Assembly (NCBI GenBank): GCA_051889215.1
Contig: JBJFDC010000001.1
Location: 1-25,190, forward strand
Direction of reading: 5' to 3'
DNA length: 25,190 nucleotides
DNA from: UMGS1470 sp051889215
GTDB taxonomy: Bacteria > Bacillota > Clostridia > Christensenellales > UBA1242
The position numbers and the translations under genes are program-made. Under the pieces are notes generated by a model that was not told the DNA's origin, ran no database searches, and saw only the letters and a program-made list of their open reading frames with translations. Positions 1 through 10,400 of this stretch are shown here, piece after piece; positions within the stretch are counted from its first letter, which is position 1, and each line of letters starts with the position of its first letter.

Positions 1-241
1 CATTGTTCGGCTCGACATAAAGAGAAATCAGTTCTCCAAAGAGTTTTTGGGCAAGTTTAAAAAAATTGTTTTTGCCGCCTTTTCAATGCGAAGAAAAACA
101 CTCTCGAACAACTTGTCAAGTGCTCTTAAAATTTCGAAAGACGAGGTTTCGCAAAAACTTTTGGAAATTGGAATCAATCCTCAAGCGCGAGCGGAAACAT
201 TGGGCATTGAAGAATTTGTTCGCATCGCCAACACATTTTAA
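1..241 (+). CDS. ksgA: 16S rRNA dimethyladenosine transferase KsgA (RsmA), C-terminal part only
   Basis: This open frame enters from the left edge and ends at a TAA, leaving about 79 residues. KsgA dimethylates two adjacent adenines near the 3' end of 16S rRNA during small-subunit maturation. The visible part is the family's C-terminal helical domain: a VRLDI strand, then an FSMRRKTLSNNL segment (typical FxxRRKTLxNNL) and an ARAETLGIEEFVRIAN tail (typical ARAExLSxxxFxxLA). The SAM-binding methyltransferase domain lies outside the window, so the start cannot be given. A U-tailed hairpin follows 17 bases after the stop, so this is probably the last gene of its transcript. The assignment rests on recalled family motifs and is strong despite the truncation. 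Confidence 0.9.
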   Translation, partial: IVRLDIKRNQFSKEFLGKFKKIVFAAFSMRRKTLSNNLSSALKISKDEVSQKLLEIGINPQARAETLGIEEFVRIANTF

Positions 242-257
242 TCAAATGGTCAACATT

Positions 258-290
258 ACGACAAAAATTTCTGTTTTTGTCGTTTTTTCT
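258..290 (+). terminator. Rho-independent terminator after ksgA
   Basis: A perfect 10-bp stem (258-267 with 274-283) closes a 6-base loop and is followed by a T-rich tract (284-290). It sits directly after the ksgA stop. Confidence 0.85.
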
Positions 291-315
291 TTATGGCGAA
301 TAAATGCGGCGAATT

Positions 316-342
316 TATAATATAAATACAAAAGAAAAGGAG
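316..342 (+). promoter_or_regulatory. Probable -10 box and ribosome binding site of the 303-residue protein
   Basis: A TATAAT hexamer at 316-321 is followed by AAAAGGAG at 335-342, seven bases before the ATG at 350. No good -35 hexamer is seen 16-18 bases upstream. The preceding terminator implies that a promoter must lie between 290 and 335. Confidence 0.4.
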
Positions 343-349
343 CAGAAAT

Positions 350-1261
350 ATGTTTTTGAAAAAGACAGTTGTCATGATTTCTTGTGAGGGCGGTTCTGAA
401 AAGGCAGTGCTTTCGGCAAATTATAAAAACGGAACAACAAGTGGAAAAGTCAAACTATATAACACAAAACAAAATGACGGAATTTATGTTTTGTCATTTT
501 ATAATAATGGTCAAGTGATAAAATGCGGGCTCAACCCAAGTGGCGCAAATGAATTTTCGTTTTCGAGTGAGCAAGAAATCGACCTAAAAAATTCTGTGTG
601 TGCTGTTGTTTTTGTGAAAGATGCAAAGCCAACACCAATTGTTGTTGGAAGTTGCAAAAATGAGGCGCCGTCTGCTCTTGACCATGCTTTTGCAAAAAGC
701 ATTGCACAAATGGACGAGAAAAAAGACTTAAAAGCAAAAGATGTTCAAGAAATTCTTGACGAAAATGAAATTGATTTTGAAGAGTCCGAAAAACAAGAAA
801 TTGAGGCCGCGATTGACGAAGAAATGAAAAAATGTGATTGCGAGCAAAAGAATTGCGCGGGTTGCCGTTATCGCGAAGCATTTTATGCTGAAGAGAAAGA
901 AGAACAACCCATCGAGGTTAAAACAACATATTATAGTGAGGTGAGTGACCAACTCAAAAATCTTTTTGACACGTGTGAAAAAGAGACGGCTCTTGAAGAA
1001 ATCATACCAAATTCAAAATGGGTTAAAGTTGATTATGCAAATGACGGAAATTATTATGTGGTTGGTCTGATTTATGAAGACGATACGCTCAAATTTGTTT
1101 GTTTTGGAGTTCCGGGATATTATGCGAGTGAAAGCCCAAAAGAACTTGAAGGTCTGTGCAAATGGGTGCCAGTTGACTCGTCAAAACCTTTTGAGTTCGG
1201 CTATTGGATAACATATCAAGATGCCAAAACAGGAGAAAATGTTGAGGTTGAAATTGTGTGA
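350..1261 (+). CDS. Unrecognised 303-residue protein with a CxC-x4-CxxC cluster
   Basis: I do not recognise this family. The start is supported by AAAAGGAG at 335-342. There is no signal peptide or membrane segment, so it is probably cytoplasmic. Residues 1-100 look like a beta-rich domain. Residues 110-190 form a very acidic, helical linker ending in a cysteine cluster (C162, C164, C169, C172) that could bind a metal. Residues 195-303 form a second domain rich in aromatic beta strands, with motifs such as GVPGYY, CKWVPVD and FGYWITYQDA. It is a single-gene unit between two terminators, next to ksgA on one side and convergent with the coupling ATPase on the other. That gives no clear functional link. 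A role in sensing or regulation is possible, but nothing in the sequence proves it. Confidence 0.8.
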   Translation: MFLKKTVVMISCEGGSEKAVLSANYKNGTTSGKVKLYNTKQNDGIYVLSFYNNGQVIKCGLNPSGANEFSFSSEQEIDLKNSVCAVVFVKDAKPTPIVVGSCKNEAPSALDHAFAKSIAQMDEKKDLKAKDVQEILDENEIDFEESEKQEIEAAIDEEMKKCDCEQKNCAGCRYREAFYAEEKEEQPIEVKTTYYSEVSDQLKNLFDTCEKETALEEIIPNSKWVKVDYANDGNYYVVGLIYEDDTLKFVCFGVPGYYASESPKELEGLCKWVPVDSSKPFEFGYWITYQDAKTGENVEVEIV

Positions 1262-1324
1262 TGACGCGAGCGATGTGTCGTTCTGAAATTGACGAGCAAA
1301 CGCGCATCATTGAAATCATTATAT

Positions 1325-1356
1325 AAAAAAAGCACTCGAGTGAGTGCGTTTTTTTT
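1325..1356. terminator. Bidirectional terminator between convergent genes
   Basis: A 6-bp stem (GCACTC 1332-1337, GAGTGC 1342-1347) has A7 on its left and T8 on its right, so it can stop transcripts from both sides. Its right T-tract overlaps the stop codon of the minus-strand coupling ATPase gene, leaving that gene essentially no 3' UTR. Confidence 0.85.
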
Positions 1357-3349
1357 AGAAGTCGAAGTCGTCAAATGATGGGCGATTGCGCTTGTTGACC
1401 TTTTTGTTGCGTTCTTTCATGTCGAAATAGATGCGTTGTTCGTCAAGGGGTTTTGAAGGAACATATTGGTCTTTTGCGATTCGCTTGTCAAAAATTGGTG
1501 TTTGATACCAAGGCGTGAAAATTGTTTTGATTGGGTTCTCTTGGAAAATCTTTACAATGACTGTGTTTTTTGGAAGTTGACCAAGTTCATATGGAATGAT
1601 GAGCGGGCGAGTGACCATTTGTGTGCTTGTTGTTTTTGAACTGCCATCGTCCTTCTTTTCGTTTTTGTTGTAGGAAGTGTTTTCCATTTGAAGAGAAACA
1701 TCTCCACAAAGCTTTGAAAAGTCCTCTTTTGTTTTTTGGTCGTCTGTTCCGATATATATTTGAATGTTGCAGTTTCCGCGAATGATGTCTGCTGCTTCTT
1801 TTCCATACTTGTTGTCAAGTTGCGAATAACTTTGAACAACCAAATGAAAATAGATTTGACGCGAACGACCAACTGTGATGAGAGAGTCCATTTTTTCAAT
1901 TTTTGGCAAGTTCGCGAACTCGTCAAGAAGGAAGTGAACAGGGCGGGCGAGAGACAAGTTGTCGCGTTTTCCAGCCGTTTCAATAAGTTTTTTATAAAGT
2001 TGAGAAATGCACATTGTTGCAATGCAGTGACGGCTTTCTTGCTCGTCTGGAACCTTGATGAAAAGAACTGTTGGTTGGTCGGTGAAATCATCAAATTTCA
2101 TTTCGCTTTCAGCGGTTGCATAGCAAATTCCAATATCTTGGAACACCGAAAGTTTTGGCTGCAAAACACCCATATAGGATTTTGAAGTGTTTGGTGCATT
2201 GTTGACAACAACGCCAGTAAGAGAAGCGACTTTTGAAAGTTTGTCACGGCCGTTGCAATACTCTCGAAGTGTGCCGAACGGATTGTCTGGGTCGGGATCT
2301 TTGAAAAGCGCCATTTTTGTCAGGTTGTAGAAATTAAATTTTTCGCGTGTCATGCCGGTTTTTTCTGGCTCCAATGAGTCCTCAAGCATTGCGAGAGTCA
2401 AACCAAACAAGAAGTCCCTCGCACCATTTTCCCAAGTCGCATCATTTTTTGATTCAATCGTGACGATTGTTGCGACAATTTCGCGAAGTTCGTTTTCTGC
2501 CGATGCGAGCAAGCTTTGTTTTTTTGCGGCAAGTTCATCGTTGAGAACTTGTTGATTTGGATATGCGACGCCCTCAAATTCATACCATTCGTTTTCATAT
2601 TCTTTTGCAATAATTTTGAGTTTGAGGTCTTTTGGGTTGACACCGCGATGTGGCTTCACTTCTTTTTCAAGATTGTGCGCCCTGTGATAAACATCATATG
2701 CATTTGCAAGCGGATTCCAACGCGTTGATTGATATGGTGAACGAAGGTCAAGCACCATAACGCGATATCCCTCTTCTTTGAGTTGAATTGAGTGGTTGTT
2801 ATAGAGTTCGCCTTTTGGGTCGGTGATGACCATGCAAGGTTTTGCTCCCGTGTGCGCCAAAATTCTTATTGTTGGTTCAATATAGAGTGTTGTTTTTCCT
2901 GAACCAGTTGTTCCTATTATCATTGTGTGAATGCTTTTTGCGAAGTTGATGTTGAGTGTTCCATGATTATATAGCGAACGGACGACAATTCCGTCTTTCT
3001 TTTCGTTCTTCAATGTGTTCCAAGTGTTGTAGCGAAATCTTGGCTCGCGACGGAGTTCGTCCTCTGTGATAAAGCGAGCATCATAGTATTGAGAAAGTTT
3101 TTGCCCGTCTTTTGTTTTGCCCATGCCGGCATCTTTGTCACGACCTCCTGAACCCAAGTCAAAAACATGTTTGAGTTTTGGGATTGAGACAAGCGCGAGC
3201 CCCAAAAAGAAAATAAGCCAGATTTCATAACTTGAGAAAAGTCCTTCGACAACAAATTCTCCACCGCCATGCCAAAAAGCACCCCCGACAAAAGCGACTG
3301 CAAAAATGGCAACAATCCAAATCAACGCTTTTAAAAACTTGTTTTTCAT
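1355..3349 (-). CDS. VirD4/TraG-family type IV coupling ATPase
   Basis: Coupling proteins are membrane-anchored hexameric ATPases that deliver DNA-protein or protein substrates to a type IV secretion channel. Two N-terminal membrane helices (about residues 6-25 and 41-57) precede a cytoplasmic ATPase with Walker A GTTGSGKTT at about 146-154, ITDPKGELY near 174-182, and Walker B HFLLDEFANLP near 471-481. The C-terminal PYELGQLPKNTVIV segment is also typical. About 664 residues is normal for Gram-positive TraG/VirD4 proteins. I chose the ATG at 3349 because AGAACCTCC (3350-3358) reads as a strong GGAGGTTCT site on this strand. The open frame extends 31 codons further upstream, but without a ribosome site. 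It is divergent from the pilin-like gene. Substrate and partner relaxase are not visible here. Confidence 0.93.
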   Translation of the reverse strand: MKNKFLKALIWIVAIFAVAFVGGAFWHGGGEFVVEGLFSSYEIWLIFFLGLALVSIPKLKHVFDLGSGGRDKDAGMGKTKDGQKLSQYYDARFITEDELRREPRFRYNTWNTLKNEKKDGIVVRSLYNHGTLNINFAKSIHTMIIGTTGSGKTTLYIEPTIRILAHTGAKPCMVITDPKGELYNNHSIQLKEEGYRVMVLDLRSPYQSTRWNPLANAYDVYHRAHNLEKEVKPHRGVNPKDLKLKIIAKEYENEWYEFEGVAYPNQQVLNDELAAKKQSLLASAENELREIVATIVTIESKNDATWENGARDFLFGLTLAMLEDSLEPEKTGMTREKFNFYNLTKMALFKDPDPDNPFGTLREYCNGRDKLSKVASLTGVVVNNAPNTSKSYMGVLQPKLSVFQDIGICYATAESEMKFDDFTDQPTVLFIKVPDEQESRHCIATMCISQLYKKLIETAGKRDNLSLARPVHFLLDEFANLPKIEKMDSLITVGRSRQIYFHLVVQSYSQLDNKYGKEAADIIRGNCNIQIYIGTDDQKTKEDFSKLCGDVSLQMENTSYNKNEKKDDGSSKTTSTQMVTRPLIIPYELGQLPKNTVIVKIFQENPIKTIFTPWYQTPIFDKRIAKDQYVPSKPLDEQRIYFDMKERNKKVNKRNRPSFDDFDF

Positions 3350-3370
3350 AGAACCTCCACATTTTTTATT

Positions 3371-3398
3371 ATGATAACAAATAAAAAAATATTTGCAA
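3371..3398 (-). promoter_or_regulatory. Candidate promoter of the coupling ATPase gene
   Basis: Read on the minus strand, TTGCAA (3393-3398) and TATCAT (3371-3376) are 16 bases apart. They would start a short leader of about 15 bases carrying the GGAGG site. The surroundings are very A+T rich, so chance matches are possible. Confidence 0.35.
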
Positions 3399-3489
3399 AA
3401 TAAAATTGATAAATATAGTCGTGTATTCAAGGTTGAGCGCAATTTATTAAATTTATTTTCTAAAAATTTGAAAAAAATGTGAAAAACAT

Positions 3490-3518
3490 TTTGTCAAATA
3501 AAAATATTGTGTTATTAT
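3490..3518 (+). promoter_or_regulatory. Promoter of the pilin-like gene, overlapping a Spo0A-box-like sequence
   Basis: TTGTCA (3491-3496) and TATTAT (3513-3518) are 16 bases apart, and a TG dinucleotide one base before the -10 makes it an extended -10. TTTGTCAAA at 3490-3498 fits the Spo0A box consensus TTTGTCRAA and overlaps the -35. The promoter is plausible; the Spo0A link is only inference. Confidence 0.45.
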
Positions 3519-3598
3519 TTCTCTGAAAATCAAATTTTGCGGATAAATTTATGCGAAATTGAGAAACTAAATTCGAATGACGAAAGTCGGAGGTTTTT

Positions 3599-3973
3599 AT
3601 GAATTTATTGAACATGTTGGCAATTAAGTTTATGCAATTCAAATCATTGATGGCAGCAGATGGAGAAGGAATTGATATTGAAGCGAACTTTGGATGGGTA
3701 AAAACATTGAATTCAACTCTCAAACAAATCCTTGTTCCAATCTTGTCGGTTGTTGCTGCGGCTGGAGCAATTTATGCAGTTGTTATTGCAATCCAAATGG
3801 CAAAAGCAGATAGCGGCGAAAAACGTGAAGAAGCAAAGAAACGCTTGATTTCAGTTATTGTTGCTGTTGTTGTTTTGGTTGTTTTGATTATATTCTTCTT
3901 GTTCTTTATGCCAATGATTCTTGAGGCAGTCTTGACGAATCAAGGTGTAACAGTTCCAGAGGGTTGGTTATAA
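3599..3973 (+). CDS. Small two-helix pilin-like type IV secretion protein (VirB2/TrbC-like)
   Basis: The 124-residue product has a hydrophilic N-terminus, a first membrane helix (about 42-67, rich in Ala, Val and Ile), a short charged loop ADSGEKREEAKKRLIS, and a second strongly hydrophobic helix (about 86-108). This two-helix hairpin with a basic KRxEAKKR loop is the usual shape of small VirB2/TrbC-like subunits in Gram-positive and mycoplasma conjugation modules. From memory it resembles the family labelled Mbov_0395 pilin-like protein. Such subunits would assemble in or outside the membrane as the pilus or channel part. The ATG is set by GGAGG at 3589-3593. A strong terminator follows directly, so it can be made independently and in excess of the neighbouring genes. 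It diverges from the coupling ATPase, which supports the assignment. Confidence 0.75.
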   Translation: MNLLNMLAIKFMQFKSLMAADGEGIDIEANFGWVKTLNSTLKQILVPILSVVAAAGAIYAVVIAIQMAKADSGEKREEAKKRLISVIVAVVVLVVLIIFFLFFMPMILEAVLTNQGVTVPEGWL

Positions 3974-3988
3974 TAGCAAAATCAACAG

Positions 3989-4016
3989 AAAACTCGCAGA
4001 AATGCGAGTTTTTTTA
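3989..4016 (+). terminator. Strong terminator after the pilin-like gene
   Basis: An 8-bp perfect stem (3991-3998 with 4003-4010) is capped by a GAAA tetraloop and followed by a T-tract, 17 bases after the stop codon. Confidence 0.9.
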
Positions 4017-4028
4017 TGCAATTTTGCA

Positions 4029-4316
4029 GGGTGGCACTCACTCTTGCCGTCATTCCGCCATCGAGCGAAGCGACATCCACGAGCATTGCGAGTGCGATGG
4101 ACCTTCTTGACGGGCATTCTAGGAATCTGTGACCTTGGATCCTTAGAAAGCTTGTCTCCGCCAGCCCGTCGCACTCGTGATGCTCGTGGATGTCGCACTG
4201 TCGTGCTCGATTGCAGGATGACAGATCCTTAGAATGCAGTGCTCCGAGGTTGCGGCTCAGGATGACATGGGGCGGGTTTGGTCGACACTTTTTGTCGTGC
4301 TCGATTGCGAATGGCA
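4029..4316. repeat. GC-rich composite of palindromic intergenic repeat units (MITE/REP-like)
   Basis: This gene-free stretch is clearly richer in G+C than its surroundings and is made of small repeated pieces. TGTCGTGCTCGATTGC occurs twice (4199-4214, 4293-4308), CAGGATGACA twice (4214-4223, 4258-4267), and GATCCTTAGAA twice (4138-4148, 4224-4234), with a related inverted form TTCTAGGAATC near 4118-4128. A long inverted repeat lies inside. The GTCATCCTGA-like and GAATCT/GGATCT-like words resemble dispersed intergenic repeats common in many bacterial genomes. The open frames across it on both strands are repetitive, without ribosome sites, and are not real genes. Confidence 0.75.
4070..4196. 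repeat. Long inverted repeat inside the composite element
   Basis: The arms 4070-4100 and 4166-4196 are 31 bases each and complementary at 28 positions. A smaller inner hairpin forms from 4118-4128 and 4138-4148. In RNA this would be a stable cruciform-like structure. Confidence 0.8.
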
Positions 4317-4344
4317 AGTTGGTGGGGTTTCATTCGATAGCAGA

Positions 4345-4461
4345 ATGATAATCAATTAATTATTTTTATTAATTATTTATTATTAATATATTTTATTTAT
4401 AAAATATTTTTTTAAGTATATATGTCTTTTAATTGCGGAAAAATAAATATTATGTTAAAAT
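4345..4461 (+). promoter_or_regulatory. A+T block and promoter of the giant surface protein gene
   Basis: About 85 bases of nearly pure A+T (4345-4430) precede TTGCGG (4433-4438) and an extended -10, TATGTTAAAAT, whose TAAAAT hexamer (4456-4461) is 17 bases from the -35. The A+T block could act as an UP element. A TTGACA at 4463-4468 has no -10 at the right distance. Confidence 0.5.
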
Positions 4462-4492
4462 GTTGACAACTAATTAGGATTTTGGGGGTCAT

Positions 4493-7400
4493 ATGAGCAG
4501 CGCCTTTCACAAGAGAAAATCATTTTTATACATAATGTTTTTGATGTTCGCACTCACGGTGATTTCACTGGGCGGAACATTTTTGTTTTCTATTCCACAC
4601 ATTTCGGAAGTTTTGGCAGATGTTGAAACGGTTGAAGAACAGAACTATGTTGAGCATAAATCAAGCGGAGAAGTTGGAACTGAAAGCAAGTCGGTTTTCT
4701 TTTATGTGTCAGTTGGAAAAAATGAAACCCCAGAGAACAACACCACTTTTGAACAAACTCTTGTTGGCAACGGAAAAACATATTTTGTGAAAGACGATGA
4801 GAGTGTTGTGATTTCTTTTGCGAGAAGAAGTGAAGATGTTGAAGGCAATAAAATTCTTGCAACAAACAATGCGGGCGAAACTCTTGAAACCACGGCAACT
4901 GTTTCTTTTGCGACAATGCTGACAACAAGGGACGGACAAAACATTGAAGGTTTTTCAAACATAACCCAAAGTGGTGTCCATGAATTTTTCTATAAAGAAA
5001 TAAAATGTTCAGACCTCGTTGAGGGAAGATATGATTTTTCCATTGGATATAACTTTGATGACGGAATGGGAAATGTGACAGAACGACAAATTTCATATTC
5101 TGTTTATCTTCTCAAAAACTCGACCTATAATCTTGAAGACGGAACCCCAAACGTAAGTTTTTCAGAGGGGATTTCAAGCGTATATCTCAACACGGAAAAT
5201 GTTTCGTATGAGAGATTTTTTAACTATCAACATAATGGCGATATTGCAAGCAATGGATTTGGGCTTGCAACTTTGCGTTATAACACAAACCACTTCAGAG
5301 TTTCAATTTCTCATCAATATGAAGGAAGAATATTTGGTTATTCTTTTGCAAAGAACGGAACACAACTCGTTTGCACAAAGTCTGACCAAAGTGCACCAGA
5401 CATTGATTTTTCGATGACATTGGGCATGGCGACCATCTCTCTCAAAGACCTGGGGACCTACAACATTCAATACACATATATTTATTCTGCGGGGGAAGAG
5501 GAGATTGAGCTTGAAACCTCAAAACCTGTTCGCGCAGATGTATTGCATATTTTTGGTTATCAAGCATTTTATTCGGACTATCAAAAAGATTTGACAGAGT
5601 TTCGCGGAGCAACAAAAAGTTTTGCTGCAGATGTCACATACAAACGCTATGAAATGACATCAAACGAGTCAAATGTCAATGAATTAAAAGATTATGAAGG
5701 AAATGTTGTTGATTTGTCAAAAATAAAAATTGTTTCAACAAATCAAGCACCTGTTCGCTTCAAATTTAACGCAAGTTTTTCCTCTCAATCATATTACAAG
5801 TGGAATGGCGAGAGTTGGATAAAACCTGATGACGACAGAATTATCTATACTGACCCTGGAATTTACTTTGTTGAATACAAATACTATTTTGATGGCTACA
5901 AATATATGTCGGGCGACAACATCATTCAAGACTCGCTCACTTCAAGCAGGACAAAGTTTTCACAACAGTTCTTGTTTGAGCTCACGACCACAACCCCAGT
6001 CATAAAAATGGAAAGCGAAGAAAGTGCCGGAACAGTTTATTCTGACACATTCACAAAAGAAAATGTCAAAATTCAAATTGTTGCCGGGACAGAATTTGAT
6101 AGCGCGGTCAAAGTTGTTATATCAAAGGCGGAATTTTCAGATTTGACACTATTCAACGAACTTGCAACACTTTATTCTGGAGATTACAAGCTCACTGAAA
6201 GTGGAAAATATAAGATTGAAACAAAGTTTGGCAAAGATTTCAAAAAGACAAATGTTTCTTATTTCACAATAGACAAAAACCCAATCACAGGGCTTGAAGC
6301 ACAAACTGTGACGATTGCTGATTACACCGACATTTTTGTCAAAGACAAAACCATTGCTGGACTTTTCACAAATATGCAATTTGCTCTTGCTTGGAACAAA
6401 AAAGCAAGTGGCGCAGTCATAAAATGTGACTATCAACTCATTCCGCTTGAAAAATTGAACTCAACAAAATTTTCTCCACTTCGTGAAGATAGCGAAATTT
6501 GGGTTTCAAGTGGAACAAACCTCAAGTGGACTTCTTCAGACATAAACAATTTGGTGCCATACACCAACACTCTTGGCAAAACATCTGTTTCTGGTTCTGA
6601 AATTTTGAATGAGGCAGGGTTATATCTGTTCAAACTCAAAGATGAAGCAGGGTGGGAAGCAGAATTCTATATTTTCCTCGACAACAGCGAGACAAAGTTT
6701 TTGCAAAAACGCTCCGAAGCAGAGGGTGGAGATTATTTTGAACCAACAGCACTCAACAATGTTGCGAGCGACACGACAGTTGTTTGGGGAACACACAAAA
6801 CAATTTCAATTTCGGGAATCACATCTTCAAATGTTGAGAGCGAAAGCATTGGCAGACTAAAAAATTTCTTCTCGACCTATCTTGGAACAGATTATATTTC
6901 ATTCATGGGTTCGTCAATCATCTTCAAAAACAAAATCCAAGAAGTTTTTGTCCAAACTGACCTTGATGGCGCACAAAAACTTTTGGGCACTTCGTTTGAC
7001 GTTCAAGTTCTCAAAAACGGACTTCCAAACGAACAAATATACAATTTCTATTCGGTTGATAGCGCGAACAAAAAGATTGAAGTTGGTTCAAATTTCAACC
7101 AATATGACACAAGTGTGTATTCGGGTCGTCACTCAATCAAAGTTTCAACCGATATGTCAAAATCAATGATGATTTCTTCAAACGAACTCTCATTTGGACA
7201 AGATGGAAAACTTCAAATTGAAGAACTCAAACAATATGGTTCATCTGTTATTATGCCGGTTGACCTATCAAATCCAGTTGACATCAATCCAACCGACCTT
7301 GAAGATTATCTAAAACTCAAAAGTCTCAAAAACTTCTATTTCACAAATGACGATGTGATTTACTTTGCCCTCATCAAAAATATTGATGAAGACATCAAAG

Positions 7401-10400
7401 TGAAAACTGTTGTTTGTGACTACTATGCACTGACTTATAACACCGAAAGAAAAACAAATGAATATTCAACGACTTCAACTCCGGTTGAAATCAATCTTGA
7501 ACCATGGACTGAATATAATCAATACCTTTCGTCAATTGGAGATAGTTCAATTTATTACATTGGAAAAATCAACATTGGCGAAGGCGAGATGACACGCCAA
7601 GGCAAATATGTTGTCTCAAGAATTTATGACGAAACTGCTGGAGCAAATGCGCTCAGCCAAAAATATGATTATCTAACACGCGAATTTGTGTTCTTTGTTG
7701 ATAGAAACCCAGTTCTCACAGGGCCTGTCACATATGGCGAAACTCTTGCAAAAGAGGTGGGCGAATACATAAAAATGTATGTCCTTGCAGGAAATGAAAA
7801 TCAAGTTTTGTTCGATGCATTCTATCGTCAACCTCAAGTTGCAAACAAAAATGATTTGAGTTCAATTTCAGACATATTAAAGACGAACAAACTTCCAGTC
7901 AGAATTTATATTCCATTTGCAAAATATGGTTATCAGAATGAGGATGGAGTGTTCACAACCGATTCACTCAATGCAAAAATCATAACATCATATTCTGAAG
8001 ATGCGCTTGTTCAAGTTTTGCACCCAAACATCAATCTCAGAGTCAAAATGACATATAAAAATGGCAACACATTGAGAACATTTGAATATGATTCACTGTC
8101 TTCTCTTTATGGTTATTTGGCTATTTCTGATATCACTGAAAGTTTGGGAAGCGTTGTTGGAGAATATTTTGTTGACATCTATGATGGAATGGGAAATTCT
8201 TGGCTCTATAAATTTGTCATCAATGATGACGCCCCAAGCATGGATTTTGTTGCACTCACCAACGATGGTCAAACAAAATCCGCAATATATGAAGGCGCAA
8301 AATACACAAATGCCGACGAACTTCGCGTTGAATGGACAGACCCACAAAGTGAATATTTGGCAAAGATTGACAAGGGCAGTGTTGTTGACGGGCAAGAAAA
8401 AAGCGCAATCTACTACACTATTGACGGAAAACGATATGATGTTATGCCAAGCGAAATAAAAAGCGAAGGTTCAAAATTCTATTTTGTTATCAGTTCAAAA
8501 GTTGTTGGTGGTCAAAACGTCAAACTTGCTGATGGAGATGAAATTGTTGTGTTTGCTCACTTTGAAGGAAATGCAAAAGACTATCCAAGTGGTGCATACT
8601 ATTTTGAAAGAAAAATCACAATTGACTATACTGCTCCAGTGGTCAACCTCAACAAAATGATTGACGGAGTTCTCATCAAAAACTCGTCAGACATGGCGCT
8701 CACTCGTGATGTTGGCGACAAATTCAACAAGACAACAAGAACGGGTGATAGTGCATATATGAGTTATGCAATCACGTCTGATTTTAGATTTGAATTTTCA
8801 AATTTCACAAGCGAAACTGCAAATATTTATTACAGATCTTTCAACAACAAATATAATCAAGAGGTTAAAGAAATCAACCTCCCAACCGATCCAAATGCGA
8901 GCGGGTCAAACATGTTTAATGTCAATGATTTTATTTCACTGCGTAATCCAAATTCATTCCCAAAAACAACAGGATTATATGAAATTGTTGAAATCGATTC
9001 GGCTGGAAACTACACTGTTTACACCGTTTATCTCTATTCCAAACCAAAAGAGATTTTGTCGGTGACATATGACAGCGGTCTTGACCAAAACCAAACTGAA
9101 ACTTTTGAAGATGAAGATGGGGAAATTGGCGTTTTCAATTCATTCACTCTCAAAAACTTGGATATAAACGGAGACCACTGGTATAACATCTATGTAAGAA
9201 AAGATGGAGAAGCAACGTCAAGTGCATTCCGTCACACACCAATGCTTGCCGATGGCGAGGTTTATGTCGGCGGCTCAAGCCAAAAAACAATGCTGGCGAA
9301 TGCGATTAAATTTGACAACAATTCAAAATATGTGATTGAGATTACATCGCGTCAAAAACATGCACTAAAAACTTTGACAGTCAAAATCACGACCATGTCA
9401 AGGAGATTTGATGTTGAATTTGTTGAAACTGATTTTGGAACACAAATCAATATTGCAAACGACGAAATCCTTGAAATCAAAGGCAAGCCAGTCGTTGAAG
9501 TTGGAACACTTGTTGGGACAAATTATGTTTATGAACAAGTTGAATACACCCAAACAAATCTCGACAACCTGACTCAAATTGTTGTTTCCTATGACACGAC
9601 AAAACTGTTGAGACTCTCACTTCCAACCAATTTTTCAACCACACAATATTTCTTCTATATTCACGGACAAAAACAGATTGAGGAAGAAGTGACGGGTGAT
9701 GATCTTGTCACAACCGACCCAAATTATGATTATGTCTCATCACACGATGTTTCGTTCACCTATAATAATCTTCTTTATAATGTCGTCGTTGGATTTGGTG
9801 CACAATCATATGTCAACCAATATGTTGAGACGGTTGACGGAAGTTTGACAACTCTAACTCTCAAAGCGGCACCATTCACATATGCAAAAGGTGCGAAATA
9901 TGTTGGCGAAAACAGAGTCTTCACTTTGACAATTCGTTCACTAATCAATTCTGCTGGTGGCGAACAAGAAGCCGATAGATTAATCAAAATAAATATTAAT
10001 AATGTTTTACCTCAAATAAATTTATATAACGATTATGGCGAAGAGCAAAACGTTTTGTTCTCTGGCGGAATCACGAGACAAGATGTCATTGTTAAGTTTG
10101 AAGCAGAAAACATTGAATATTTTGTGACAATTTGCAAAAAGGGCGAAGCGATTAAAACTGAAATTCAAAGTGGATACAAGGCAAGCGACTTTGGCACATA
10201 CGAAATCACCTGTTCCCTTATTGGTGAAAGAACCGCCTCATACACAAAATATTTCACAATCACTCAAACCGAACTTTCTGTTTATGCGGTGGTGACAAAA
10301 AATGACGAGGCAGACGAAAATTTTGAATTCTTGCAACAAGCAAAAAATTATTATGAATATAACGGAAAAACTCTTCCTTATTACATAACAAACAAACCTT

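Noticed and set aside
3350..3442. Longer start for the coupling ATPase
   Set aside because: The extra 31 codons include the promoter and ribosome site region and have no ribosome site of their own.
3968..4317. Overlapping open frames on both strands in the G+C-rich gap
   Set aside because: They lie fully inside the repeat element, have no ribosome sites, and encode Arg/His/Cys-rich translations that mirror the repeats.
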